From Ceratorhiza oryzae-sativae (lineage: Eukaryota; Basidiomycota; Agaricomycetes; Cantharellales; Ceratobasidiaceae), in contig JARWMV010000251.1 of NCBI GenBank assembly GCA_030998015.1, positions 682,001-746,000 on the forward strand: a stretch of DNA of 64,000 bases. The letters are read 5' to 3'. Made by a program: the position numbers and the translations under genes. This document shows, in pieces, positions 30,983 to 41,911 of the stretch. Numbering within the stretch: position 1 is the first letter of the stretch; every line of letters begins with the position of its first letter. Below the pieces are notes generated by a model. The model saw only the letters and a program-made list of their open reading frames with translations. It searched no databases and was not told the DNA's origin.

Positions 30983-31703
30983 GCAAGCTTTGAGGGAGGG
31001 TTCCTCAAACAAGGACCACAATGGGTGGTCAATAATAATGACCCCAAAGGGGTGGCCTTATGGCATGTGCACAATGCACAAGAAATACACTCCATTTTTA
31101 ATGGACCATCCATGACCTGAGTTGATGCAACCCTCTTTAGCCTCCAACAAGGCCTCTTATGACAGGCATGTCTTGTGCCTGATGAATATAGGTCCACAGC
31201 TCACCAAGAGGTGATCCACATTGGCATGCTCCTTGAGTGTAATTACAACCACCCTATACAGGGTTCAGATCATGTATCACCTGGCATGCAGATTGGCAAG
31301 TACAGGATGCTTAGTAGCATTGACATGTCTGTACTGTGCTTCATGCAGGCAATCCATCCTAATGGATGGACTTCACTTGCTCAACACTTTGAGCAAGTTA
31401 TGATTGATGTGTTTTCCTGCTGGGAACTTATGAGTGGGGTGTGGCTCAGCTAGATGCTACTGCATCTAGGGATATATTCAGTGATCCACTGAATGTGACT
31501 GTTATTATGGATGAGACACATGTTAATGTGTCATATTTCCTGACTCTCAAGTTGGTAACTCCCCTCCAAGTCATACAATGGCTCTGGAGGACTCTCCATC
31601 TCCCCCAGTCAATTGCCCAGGTCACATTTGAGCCATTCTATCAATGGTGGGCACAACATACTGTTGCCACCTGACAATTGGCTGACCTAGCCAACTCCCC
31701 CAG
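30983..31703. other. Unassigned low-CpG DNA
   Basis: A 720-bp stretch with no recognised gene. Short frames such as 31441-31674 have no motif. Probably an old degraded element: it lies between two LTRs and has almost no CpG. Confidence 0.3.
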
Positions 31704-33015
31704 TGTTATGGGTCAGGGTACACTTGAATATCTAAAGCTTAAGAAAATGTAGAAATGTTAGTATACACTAATCATACTCAATACTTCTTAGACTAGAGTA
31801 AGAAGGCTCAAAGTAGTTGCAATGCAATCAAGTAACACTCAAGGTAGTCTTAATCTTTCACAGTGTAAACTGACTAATTTATAGGTATAAAGAGCAAGAC
31901 TAATATGGTCAGGTTCCCTTAGATATCTTAAATGTAGTTCAGCCCTAGTTGCTTGGACTAACTAATACTAATCTTAATACTAGGCTTAAGCAATAGCTTA
32001 TAGGATAGATGGTGGGCTGCCTAATGTGTGTACTTCCTCAGCTACAGGTACTTAGATTTCCTCTAATAGCTGGTACTTAATGTCATGCTCAATCAGGCAA
32101 TGTTGTATCCTTATATAGCTCTGTATATAAGATACAATGAATCAGACAGTATATAACTAATATTGTACTTTATTCCTCAGTACTAGTTATATAAGAAATC
32201 ACACACAGACAAGAGAGAAAATAGAAAGAGAAAAGAAACCAATAACCAGTCTGGGTTGAGTAAGAGTGGGAGGAGATGGTCTGGAAGGGCCTCAGAGGAG
32301 GTCCTTTTATACCCTGAGGAGGGCATTCCAGAGCCAAATAGATACATGCATGCCAGTGTGATCATCAAAAGAAGGTACTGCTATACTTGGGGTACACCCT
32401 AGCCCAGTATAGGATAAGAGAGTAAAGACAGGGTGTGGATCAAAGGCATTGATGCATCTGAGACCTGCTATTGGCTTGTAGATCATATTATCATAGTATA
32501 TACATGTAATGAATGGAGGCTACATCTCAGTGAGTCATAAAGTGAGTCAGAGAAGCTTCTGGATCAATTTGGAAGGCTCTCCTGACTCACTGGAGTCATT
32601 AGATCTTGATTGATGGTCCAGTAAGATTATAATGATCTTCAGGCCATTCTGGCGCGAGGATCCAGTGGATCGCGACGATCTTCGGGCAGCAGATACTGCC
32701 GAAGATTAGCTATCGATAGAGCATAAGATCGCTTTGATAGCATAAGCGGTTGCTGAGATATGAGCGGTGCGATGTTGTAATCAATATCTCCTGATAAGAG
32801 GAAATATCACAACCTCTATATCTCTCTGAGTTCTTAAGATAAAATCACAATAAAATATGCGTTGGAAAGAGGAGATTTTGTACTATTTAATGGAACACAA
32901 ATAGTACAAATTCAGACACATACAAATTCATTTAATTTCAAGAAAATTACAGAGGCATTGCTTGAGGTTGGCAGAGCAGACTAAAATAATAGAAAAATGT
33001 TAGTGATCCATAACA
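31704..33015 (-). mobile_element. Solo LTR-B
   Basis: 1312 bp, same ends as the other LTR-B copies. Flanking five bases are CCCAG and GGGAT, not a duplication; the right flank is retro-D ORF1. Partly CpG-depleted. Confidence 0.88.
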
Positions 33016-33355
33016 GGGATGGTGTAGCAGTATAAAAATTTGTCCTTCTTAGGACAGTAGGGGCAGCATGCTGGGAAGGTGGCTTGGTTTGGCCAGTGGC
33101 AGATCTTGCACTCAGGGGCTCCTGGTTTGGTAATGTAGGCTTGTTGGGCTTGTCTGACTTTCTGGGGACAGACTTTAATGATTTTGACTTGGTTGAAGTT
33201 AATGTGCCTGGCCTCCTCAAGGATGTCTTCAACTGAGTTGAGGGTAAAACAATGGATGGATAAGTGTCTGAACCACTCACAAAGGCAACAGTGCTGATCT
33301 TCTGTAAAAGTTTGTGCCACTAAGGGCTGTGTGTTCCATCAGAAACATACTTGAG
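33016..33355 (-). pseudogene. Retro-D ORF1 remnant, third copy
   Basis: 33320-33000 matches the zinc-ribbon frame of 5633-5953 (CCLCEWFRHLSIHC; ECKICHW; CCPYCPKKD). It is truncated at its 3' side by the LTR-B end, while a solo Gyp-A LTR lies just upstream. Confidence 0.55.
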
Positions 33356-34008
33356 TGTCAAGACCCCTCTGTCTCTTCTGTTGTCTTGTTGATCCCTTAA
33401 GTAGTGGCTACATCCTTATGTGTTTTCCTATAGTATATATTGATGTATCTAGTGTTATGTACAAGTGGCCCCTGTGGTTGATGAGATAAAGCAAGCTGGG
33501 GCCATCAGCCTTGCTTTGGTTTTCTTATATATCCTTGTGTGAGGTGAGTCAGACAGTTCCACAGTCAACAATGTTTACTGGTCATGTGACATGAGGGGCA
33601 ACTGGGTGATTGTTGATTGGGGGTCACATGATAGCATGAGGAGTTATGTAAGTTGCTCTTAGGGTTGTTGTGGCTCTGAATCTTATAGAGCTGCACAGGG
33701 TCCATGGGTCATGTGGTTTAAGTGCCAAAGTCACATGATAACTCACTCCTTGCTCTAAGTTACAATGGAGAGAATTGCAGGAGCGAGTTGGGTAACCACA
33801 GTAAGCACCCATGTAAGCACCAAGGTCATGTGACAACTTGCTCCTTGCTCCAAGTTACAAAGGAGAGAATTGCAGGAGTGAGTTGGGTAACCATGGTAAG
33901 CGCCAGAGTCATGTGACCTGTTTCTAGCTTGTTTGACCATGGGAAAAATGCTATACACTACAGGCTAGACTCCTTGTTACATTATGAATGTTAGTGTGGG
34001 TCATAACA
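33356..34008 (-). mobile_element. Solo LTR of the Gyp-A family
   Basis: 653 bp, TGTCAAGACCCCTCTG to GGGTCATAACA, with a perfect 5-bp duplication TTGAG (33351-33355 and 34009-34013). It has two copies of the hairpin unit with CpG sites mostly lost, so it is an older insertion than the complete copy. Confidence 0.93.
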
Positions 34009-34363
34009 TTGAGCAAGGACCAGATAGAGCCCAGAGAGAAAAGATAGACCCTTTCCTGAGTCTATTGGAATAGGAAGGTGACCTCTGTTGCTCAACTACT
34101 TAAGGGCAATGAGTGACCCCACCTCTTGTTGATGGAAGAGATTAGAGAACCAAAGCTTGTTACAATGTGTGAGGGACCCAACCTTGATATAGGTATGCAG
34201 GGGTTTCACAGAGGCATGTATAGGGCAACAATGTCTCATAACTGTGGAGGGGTGGAGTAGGATTGGGGAAGGCAACAGGGGGTTATCTTAAGATGATGCT
34301 GACAGCATTCCAGATGTATCCCAGGTGACACTGAGACTTACGATTGAAAAGAACTTGACCTAA
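34009..34363 (-). repeat. Retro-D leader, right copy
   Basis: Reverse complement of 5149-5590, between an LTR-like end and ORF1. It begins on the minus strand TTAGGTCAAGTTCTT, also found next to the LTR-C end at 37683, so this is likely the primer-binding / leader start shared by related elements. Confidence 0.5.
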
Positions 34364-34800
34364 TGTCAACAACAACAAGTCAGGCAACAAGCAAAATAGA
34401 GAGTAAAAGAAAAGAACTTGTATTTGACAAGAGGTCAAGTTCTTGAGGAGTCCTCTGCAAACTTGACCCAGTTTATATACATTCTACAAGCCACATCATA
34501 ACAAACAAGTCTGTACAGTGAGTCACATCTGATAAGAGATAGAAGCTGCTGTGGAGCTGCAGAATTTCTCATCAAAGTTGAAATACATCCTGGTCAGCAG
34601 TCTGGAACATTCCACAAGTCACATGATACAGATGTACCATAAAAGGCAAGTATGTTTTGAAAATGATCTCATAAAATATAATAAATCAAGAAAATATTAT
34701 GGAGTGGATATATGTGTGTCAGCTTGTGACAATAGTCAGGACATAGTTCAGACCCATCAGAGGCACTAGCCACTTGTAAAGCAAAGTCCAACAACTGCTT
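34364..34800 (-). repeat. Probable LTR or LTR fragment
   Basis: Ends TGTTGACA on the minus strand immediately before the leader above. AT-rich, with no coding region. The upstream border with the gag pseudogene is unclear. Confidence 0.4.
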
Positions 34801-35620
34801 TCAGAGGTTGTGACAAAACACCCCAAGATGTTGATTGATTTTGAGAGCTTTTTCAGCCAGTACTTGAAGTGTAACTGAGCTGAGATTGTAATCAAAGTCC
34901 TGAGCCACCACAACCTTCTTGATCTCAACTGAGAGGTTGTCATAGAAATGGTCATGTAGCACCTGGTTGTTGTACCCAAGTCCCTGGGAGTATGTTTGGA
35001 AGTCTTTGAAGTATTCCTGAACTGAGCCTGATTGGGTAAGCTCCATGTATTTTGCATGGAAATTCTTGGTTTTGTTGGAAACACTCCAACAAGCATTGAA
35101 TTGCTCCCAGAAACTTTGTAGGTCATGGAGCCAGGGAACTGGTGTGCCTTGCATGACATCTTGGTCAAGGTAGGATTTGAGCCATTCATGGGCCTTGCCT
35201 TCTAAGCAGGAGATAAAATAAGCAATCTGCTCATCAACAGACACCTGGGGATATGAGATTTGCATATAATGTGTGACTGCAACCCTGAAAGAGATTGCTT
35301 TGTCCTTGTCTGAGCCATCAATTTTTGCCAGGGGGGCAAGTTTTGGAATACATGTCCTGGGCTGTGCAACTGGGGCTGGTGCTGGTGCAGGTACTGGGGT
35401 TTGTGCCATCACCCAGTTCATATTTGTTTCAAGGGCTTGGATGCTGGCCTCCATCCCCTGCATATTGTTGTTGGTGGTTTGTAGATCCACCCCAGTGACC
35501 CCTATGTAGACCAAAAAGTTATGATTTATGGCCACCAGGATGCCCTTGACTTCTTGGAAGAACCTGGCTTGATCAGCTTGGTCAGCAGGAAGGGTTATTT
35601 GGGAAGGGTCAACTGAGACA
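34801..35620 (-). pseudogene. Retro-E gag, 5' end displaced by a Tc1 element
   Basis: Encodes a gag core (FRVAVTHYM... FWEQFNACW... YFKDFQTYSQGLGYN) close in style to retro-D gag. It stops before any zinc knuckle. At 35621-35622 a Tc1-like element is inserted; the original 5' end of gag (Ala/Pro-rich) continues at 37262-37323. The two pieces do not rejoin in the same frame, so the gene was already or is now broken. Confidence 0.75.
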
Positions 35621-35622
35621 TA

Positions 35623-37259
35623 CACTGGCTTACTAAACTCTTGCAGCATGTGACTTTTCTCATGCTGGTTCAACTTGAAGCTGCAGCACCGAGCGAACGG
35701 TGGAGATTGAGATATTGGCGCACTAGTACGAAATGTAGCTACGTATCGAACCTATATGTGTGCGAAAAATGAAACAAATTGAATTGCTACGAACTGCGTG
35801 ACAGCAAAACTCCCACAGAGGTAGCCTGCAAGACTTATGTAATTCACTCACCACCTGCAAGGCTTCAAGATAAATGCAACTGGTTTTCTCAGCCTCCAGT
35901 CATTGTAACCACTCCATTCTTTCTGAAATGCCTGGTCAACATGTTGATGCACCTACTCAAGCTCTCATCACCAATATGTGTGCCAGAGGGCTTACCACAA
36001 ACAAAATCGGGGCTGCTTTCAACATTGATCCTACTACAGTGAGCAGAATTGCCAAATGTGCCTGAAAGCCCTGTAGCTCCCTCTCAAAAAAACCTAAACT
36101 TGGTCACCCACACAAGCTGACCCCTGCTGATGGTCAATTTGCTGCTCTTTCACTTGCCTGAACTTGTAATTTCATGGCTGTAGACTTGCAACATGACTTC
36201 TTTCCCTCAGTTCACCCCCAGACTGTTTGTCATGTGCTCAGGGACACTGGTCTTCAACCATATGTACATCAGAAGGTCCCATTTATCAATTTACATAACA
36301 AGGGGGTTTGTCTGGGCTGGGCTAAAGAATGTGCAGACTGGACAGTGGCAATGTGGCATAAAGGCATATTCTCTGATGAGAGTAAATTTAATGTCTTCAG
36401 GTCAGATGGGAAGGTTTACAGCTGGCATCACCCTGGCAAGTCTCTAGACCCTTGATATACCTCAAAAGTTGTGAAACATGGCAAGGGAAATGTCATAGTT
36501 TGGGGCTGCATCACACCCCAGGGTGTTGGGTGCCTCTACCACATTGACAAAATTCTTAATGGCTTGTTTTACATGGAGATTCTTGAGGAGGCTCTTCTTG
36601 GGACCCTGAAGGATCATAAACTGAGGAAAAACCAGATATTTTTTCAGCAGGATAACAATCCCAAACACACATTGCAGGTGGCTCAAAATTGGCTTGCCAA
36701 CCACTTGATCAATTTGCTCCCTTGGCCAGCCTCTAGCCCTGATTTAAACATCATCAAACATGTCTGGGACTATCTGGATCACAAGGTTCACACTAGGGAG
36801 TGCCTCCCACATAATAGGGAGGATTTGTGGTTGGCTTTGCAGGAGGAGTGGCACTGCATCCCACAGGATTTCATTGATAGGCTATATGTGTCAATGCCTT
36901 CTTGTATCTGGAGTGTTATTGATGCAAAGGGGGGGAACACTTGTTATTAGACTATTTAATGTGTTTTCGCTCCTTCTTTTGTTGTAAATTCATGTGTTCT
37001 GCAATGTTCAAAAAGCCTTCCAACTTTTGGTGCTTGTTATTACATAAGTCTTGCAGCCTACCTCCATGGGAGTTTTGCTGTCATGCAGTCTGTAGCAATT
37101 CAATTTGTTTGATTTTTCGCACATGTATAGGTTCAATACGTAGCTACATTTCGTACTAGTGCACCAATATCTCAATCTCCACCATTTGCTCAACACTGCA
37201 GCTTCAAGTCGAACCAGCATGAGAAAAGTCACATGCTGCAAGAGTTTAGTAAGCCAGTG
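35623..37259 (+). mobile_element. Tc1/mariner-type transposon with long inverted repeats
   Basis: 1637 bp, ends CACTGGCTTACTAAACTC and its inverse, flanked by TA on both sides. Terminal inverted repeats are about 225 bp (35623-35848 and 37034-37259). The interior encodes a decayed DDE transposase. Confidence 0.92.
35928..36950 (+). pseudogene. Tc1-like transposase, inactivated
   Basis: One reading frame runs from a helix-turn-helix (MCARGLTTNKIGAAFNIDP) to the C-terminus, but is broken by three TGA codons (36063, ~36159, 36453), each where CGA would give Arg. DDE landmarks: IFSDESKFNVF (first Asp), FFQQDNNPKH (second Asp). In the usual third site SPDLNxIExxW the acidic residue is replaced by Lys (SPDLNIIKHVW). 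Both the stops and this change rule out activity. Pieces 36174-36455 and 36471-36950 are open. Confidence 0.88.
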
Positions 37260-37261
37260 TA

Positions 37262-37683
37262 GTGGGTGCAGGAGCAGGTGCAGGCACAGGATTGGCAGCA
37301 GGGGTGGCAGGAGTAGATGACATAGCTAAAATAGGAAAGGGGATGGATATATATGGGTGCTCTTGGGGCCAGGATTTTCACTCTCAAACACTGTGGTTGC
37401 TCTTCCACCTAGCATTGGACAATGACTACTACTAATCAGCAAGCCATTGACAGGCATGATATAGAGCATCTTCTTTGCAAGCAGGTCACTGACTACAACA
37501 CGTGTGGTGATGGACAAGAGTCCTAGGGTTGGGCAATAGGAACCATCTGCCTTGTAGACACCTGTTACTGGATAGTCTCTTTCTGCTTTTGACTCTTATG
37601 CAGTCCAAACCCTTCTCCTTTTCACAGTAGGCTAGTACAGGGGTATTTCTCAACTCCCAAAGGGTACAAAGAACTTGACCTAA
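37262..37683 (-). repeat. Retro-E 5' leader and start of gag
   Basis: Minus strand: leader from 37683 (TTAGGTCAAGTTCTT), then an ATG at 37323 followed by an Ala/Pro-rich frame (ANPVPAPAPAPT) that meets the Tc1 insertion. Confidence 0.55.
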
Positions 37684-38196
37684 TGTCAGAGCCAACAACC
37701 TGAACAATGACACCTAACACTTGTGAGGCAAAGGCAGACCTATAGGCTACAATGGCCAAAGGTCAAACTGCAACATCTAAGGGTGGATGTGCAGTGAAGG
37801 GGAGGGGTGCAACAACATGCAGAGGGTGATAAGAAGTGCACTTGACCTAAAGAGGTCTGGGCAAGGACTGCTAGGCTTGGTGACCACACAGGTAGAAGGG
37901 ATGTCAACAGGAGGTCAAGTTCTGAGGCTTAAGGCTCTCAGACTCTCCCTTATATATTCATAGAGGGTTGGTACATATGAAATACAAAGTTGTACAATCT
38001 ATAAAAGTGGTGCCACATCACAGAAGATTCCAGAATACATCAACAGTGGTCAACAACAACAAGGTCACATGACTCAGTCAACAATTCTATGCATATATCT
38101 GAATAAACAGGACTTGTCCAAAAACCAGAGAATAGAGATGAAAATAAAATAAGATAAAATTGGAATAAATTTGTGCTCATGGTCTAGGCCATGAAA
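37684..38196 (-). mobile_element. LTR-C, probably the 5' LTR of retro-E
   Basis: Matches the solo LTR-C at 30416, with the internal leader directly attached. The outer end reads CCATGAAAATC instead of CCATGACA, so the last bases are altered. Possible trace duplication CCTAA at 37679 and 38198. Confidence 0.75.
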
Positions 38197-38338
38197 ATCC
38201 CTAATCTATCAAATTTTGCTTCAGGCCAAAATGTGCAGGGCCAGAGTTCAGCTCCCTAAGCATGTGTTGAGGACAATGAAATCCACTCCAAACCATCTCA
38301 ACAGCTTGTATGCAGCACAACTGATCTTACTTTGTATA

Positions 38339-39764
38339 CACTTGCTGACAAAAGTCTTGCAGCACGTGATGGATTTTTCACTGAACCCAGTCTGGCCAGC
38401 AGTGGTCTGGTCTTCCAATTTCGATGTACTATTAGAGGTTGTGTAATAGCTATACGTCTATCGCTGTACCAAGTCTCAAAGAAATCAAAACAGAGGCTGA
38501 AGAGATACAGCCAAATAAGTCATCGATTGTGCTGCAAGACTTTTGAAATTCAAGGTGCCATAAAGTCAAGCCTTGGACAATCCATGAATCTCAGCACCTA
38601 GCTGGCTGATTTTGATCAAACAAAGTGCATGCAGATAGCTATCACTATCTTTGGTATAGATCTGCGCCATTTGAGAGCAATTTTATCAGTAGATGTACAT
38701 GCATATAATCAATCATATATAGGGCACATTTCCCCCTATTACAGCTTGCCTATAAACAAAAAAGGAGGCTAGAGAGTTCTCTTTGCACTCAAACTATTAG
38801 ATATGATTAGTAGATCTCAGGAGAGTGTAAATTCTAAGGTATACTAAGCAGATGTAGACCAGACCCAAATGCTGCACAATACCCCCTGGTTTCAGAAACC
38901 TGAAAGCAACAGCTGTATAGGATTCAACCAGCCTGGTAATAGACATAGGCATGCTTCATATGTACACGCATCTTATGTATCACGCTCAAGACACAGAGCC
39001 AGCCATAACTCTAGCTACAGACTGTGCATCGCTCAAATCAACAATTTTACTATCAGAAACTGTCAAAAGTTCAATTCACAGTCTGTAGCTAGAGTTATGG
39101 CTGGCTCTGTGTCTTGAGCGTGATACATAAGATGCGTGTACATATGAAGCATGCCTATGTCTATTACCAGGCTGGTTGAATCCTATACAGCTGTTGCTTT
39201 CAGGTTTCTGAAACCAGGGGGTATTGTGCAGCATTTGGGTCTGGTCTACATCTGCTTAGTATACCTTAGAATTTACACTCTCCTGAGATCTACTAATCAT
39301 ATCTAATAGTTTGAGTGCAAAGAGAACTCTCTAGCCTCCTTTTTTGTTTATAGGCAAGCTGTAATAGGGGGAAATGTGCCCTATATATGATCGATTATAT
39401 GCATGTACATCTACTGATAAAATTGCTCTCAAATGGCGCAGATCTATACCAAAGATAGTGATAGCTATCTGCGCACACTTTGTTTGATCAAAATCGGCCA
39501 GCTAGGTGCTGAGATTCATGGATTGTCCAAGGCTCGACTTTATGGCACCTTGAATTTCAAAAGTCTTGCAGCACAATCAATGACTTATTTGGCCATATCT
39601 CTTCGGCCTCTGTTTCGATTTCTTTGAGACTTGGTACAGCGATAGACGTATAGCTATTACACAACCTCTAATAGTACATCGAAATTGGAAGACCAGACCA
39701 CTGCTGGCCAGACCGGGTTCAGTGAAAAATCCATCACGTGCTGCAAGACTTTTGTCAGCAAGTG
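38339..39764. mobile_element. 1426-bp palindromic foldback element with Tc1-like ends
   Basis: Ends CACTTGCTGACAAAAGTCTT and its inverse, flanked by TA. Two arms of 688 bp (38339-39026 and 39077-39764) are inverted copies of each other around a ~50-bp loop. No coding region. The ends resemble those of the Tc1 element at 35623 (CAC..GCTxAC..AA.TCTTGCAGCA.GTGA), so the same transposase family could move it. Confidence 0.92.
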
Positions 39765-40198
39765 TATGTTTCATGACTTTGAGTAATAAAGCACCCTCAA
39801 CAGGACTGTTTTTACAAAGTGCATTTATCCAAACAGAATCAGATTTCTTTCAATGGGTGACTTCCTGTAAGAGCTAAAACTAAGCTAAGCTACCCTAACA
39901 TCTGGATGACATCATTATTCATTAATCTCTGATTACTCCACATTTTAATCACTCCATCTTTAGGACAGTTTGGCTTTTGCTTTAGCCATTACAGGAAGTC
40001 ATCCAGTCCTCTGACACTTATGAGCTGGGTTTTCTGCCCAGAGGCGCCAGAAAATAACAATGATTGTCCAGATGTCAGGTTTCATTCTAGGATAATGGCC
40101 TAAGAACAAAGTCGATGTTTAGCCGTTCATGGTATTTGAGCTCACGTGTCCTCGCCTGCATTAGCACACGCATCCACATTGGTCAAACTATTTCACAT
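39765..40198. other. Edge of the repeat block, with a possible MITE
   Basis: TGACTTCCTGTAA at 39858 and TTACAGGAAGTCA ending at 40001 form inverted ends around ~144 bp, suggesting a MITE; no clear duplication. The remaining sequence up to the deaminase stop codon shows no gene. Confidence 0.4.
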
Positions 40199-41543
40199 CT
40201 AGTCGAAGCGGCTATTCAGACCACCCTCCGCTATCCTCCGCACTTCGTCCTCGTTGAGTCCAAGCCCTCGTGGCGGAGGCGCCATCAATAGCGCATACTC
40301 AGAAATAAGGCTAGTTCTAAATGGGAGTATATCGTCTGTCTGTCGGATATGTTTCAGCTAAACCCTCAAGGTGAATCTGAGTTGATTTATCTTACTGATA
40401 TGGCTAACGGATGTTCGACCTTCATATACCCAACGATATGATGCGCCTCAAGCGACAATACAGTCTTGCACCTATCGGGAATATAAACGAGTAGGTCAAC
40501 ATGCGCGGGAAAATCAAAACATACAACAAATTTGAACTGAGGCATATTTCAATTGCATGCTTTCGATCAAGTACCATAAGTTGTGTTGCAGCATTCAAGA
40601 ACGTCGCATGACCAAGGCGAGCTTTGCAGCCCGCTGGAATCAGCTCTAGCAGGTCCATAGTATCCTGAGTCGTATTTTCTGGAGTCTGGGGAATTGTTGA
40701 CACCAATTAGATCATTCTCGACGAGTCGATAGTAGTATAGGAGCCCTGCCTCTGCGATATGTAGTGTTAAACCGAGCCCTGCATCCCTGGCTCGAATTAG
40801 AGCCGGCCCAAACACAGATATGTCGTTTGCCTGTCAAAATATGCTTCAGCTAGGATAGAATCGTGGGAAGTTCCGCTTCAACCCACCGTCGGGGTCCCGC
40901 AGAGGTCTACACCAACAACCCGGCGCCCTTCTGCCTTCATCTGTATGGCTATGTCTACCACTTCATCCGCAACAGCTCGGCTCATCCGGCGGTCTACGCT
41001 CACGATCATCGCCGCTCGATCGGTCGGATACTTCTCTACTTCGTCTAGTACCGCTTGCACTGACCACCCGCTATCAGAATTTGTGGTTAGAGCATATTTA
41101 GTTCTACTTACCATACTCCATCCGAGTCATCTCTGGTGTCTCTCGTGGGGTGGACCTCAATTCCAGATAGCTGCACTGTGCTACGGCCGGTGCACCTTCT
41201 ACTCCACTAATAGACGGCTTTGGCTTCAAAAATTCTCTTAGCACAGCTTGAGTTGCTATACCCAAAGCGTGTACATTGCTAGTCAGAGCATAGATTGCGG
41301 GAAATAGACCGAAGAAGTCATTCACGTGTTCTAGCCGGACACCATTGGCCAGCTCTTCAATCAATGCAGCAAGTTCTGAAGACCGGTAAAGCCATTAGTC
41401 GCGTAGTTCCGAGCGAGCTGTTGTAAGCACGGTAGAGGAATGGAGCCGTTCAAGTGGGCATGAAGCTCTGCTTTTGGAAGCGACTCAAGAAACAGGATTT
41501 GAGCAGGCGTAAGAACGGCCAGTGCCAAGCCAGAATAATTCAT
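40199..41543 (-). CDS. ADAL-type adenosine/AMP deaminase-like protein, one frameshift
   Basis: Exons 41543-41112, 41059-40887, 40830-40750, 40685-40525, 40471-40396 and 40339-40199 give about 354 residues, close to the usual length for ADAL (N6-methyl-AMP deaminase). Metal and substrate motifs are in order: HAHLNGS (28-34), LELRSTPRE, DRRMSRAV, LTLHIAE, RLGHATFLN, CLSSNLLC and STDD. This family removes modified groups from AMP in the cytosol. In exon 1 near 41380 the frame is off by one base between NGFTG and ELAALIEEL; all other junctions keep frame. Intron 3 appears to begin with GC (GCAGGG). The break may be a sequencing error or a recent mutation, since everything downstream is intact. 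Confidence 0.82.
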
Positions 41544-41911
41544 TTTGTAGACCTCGAGTAGATCGAAATTTGTGTATTCGCAGTAACGGTGGTGGATAGT
41601 GTGAGTCACGAACCAGTGGAACTGACCTGCTCGAGAACCAATCAAGATCCGAATTGGCGACCTCTGTCTGGGAGGTGTGTGATAAATGCACGTGAGCGAC
41701 CGACTTGATCTCGTGAACTCATCAGTTCATCTGGCCAAATTAACAGCATTTGAGTTTGGCAGGTAAAAATGATATCCACAATCTCGCTACTAATAATTGA
41801 CTCGTTCATCGTCAATCCGTTTCTCTAGGTTCGCTTGGTCCGATCATCCAGTCGTTTGAGTAGTGGTTTATTGGACTGTTGGGAGGTAAGTAATAAGCCG
41901 ACATTGCATTA

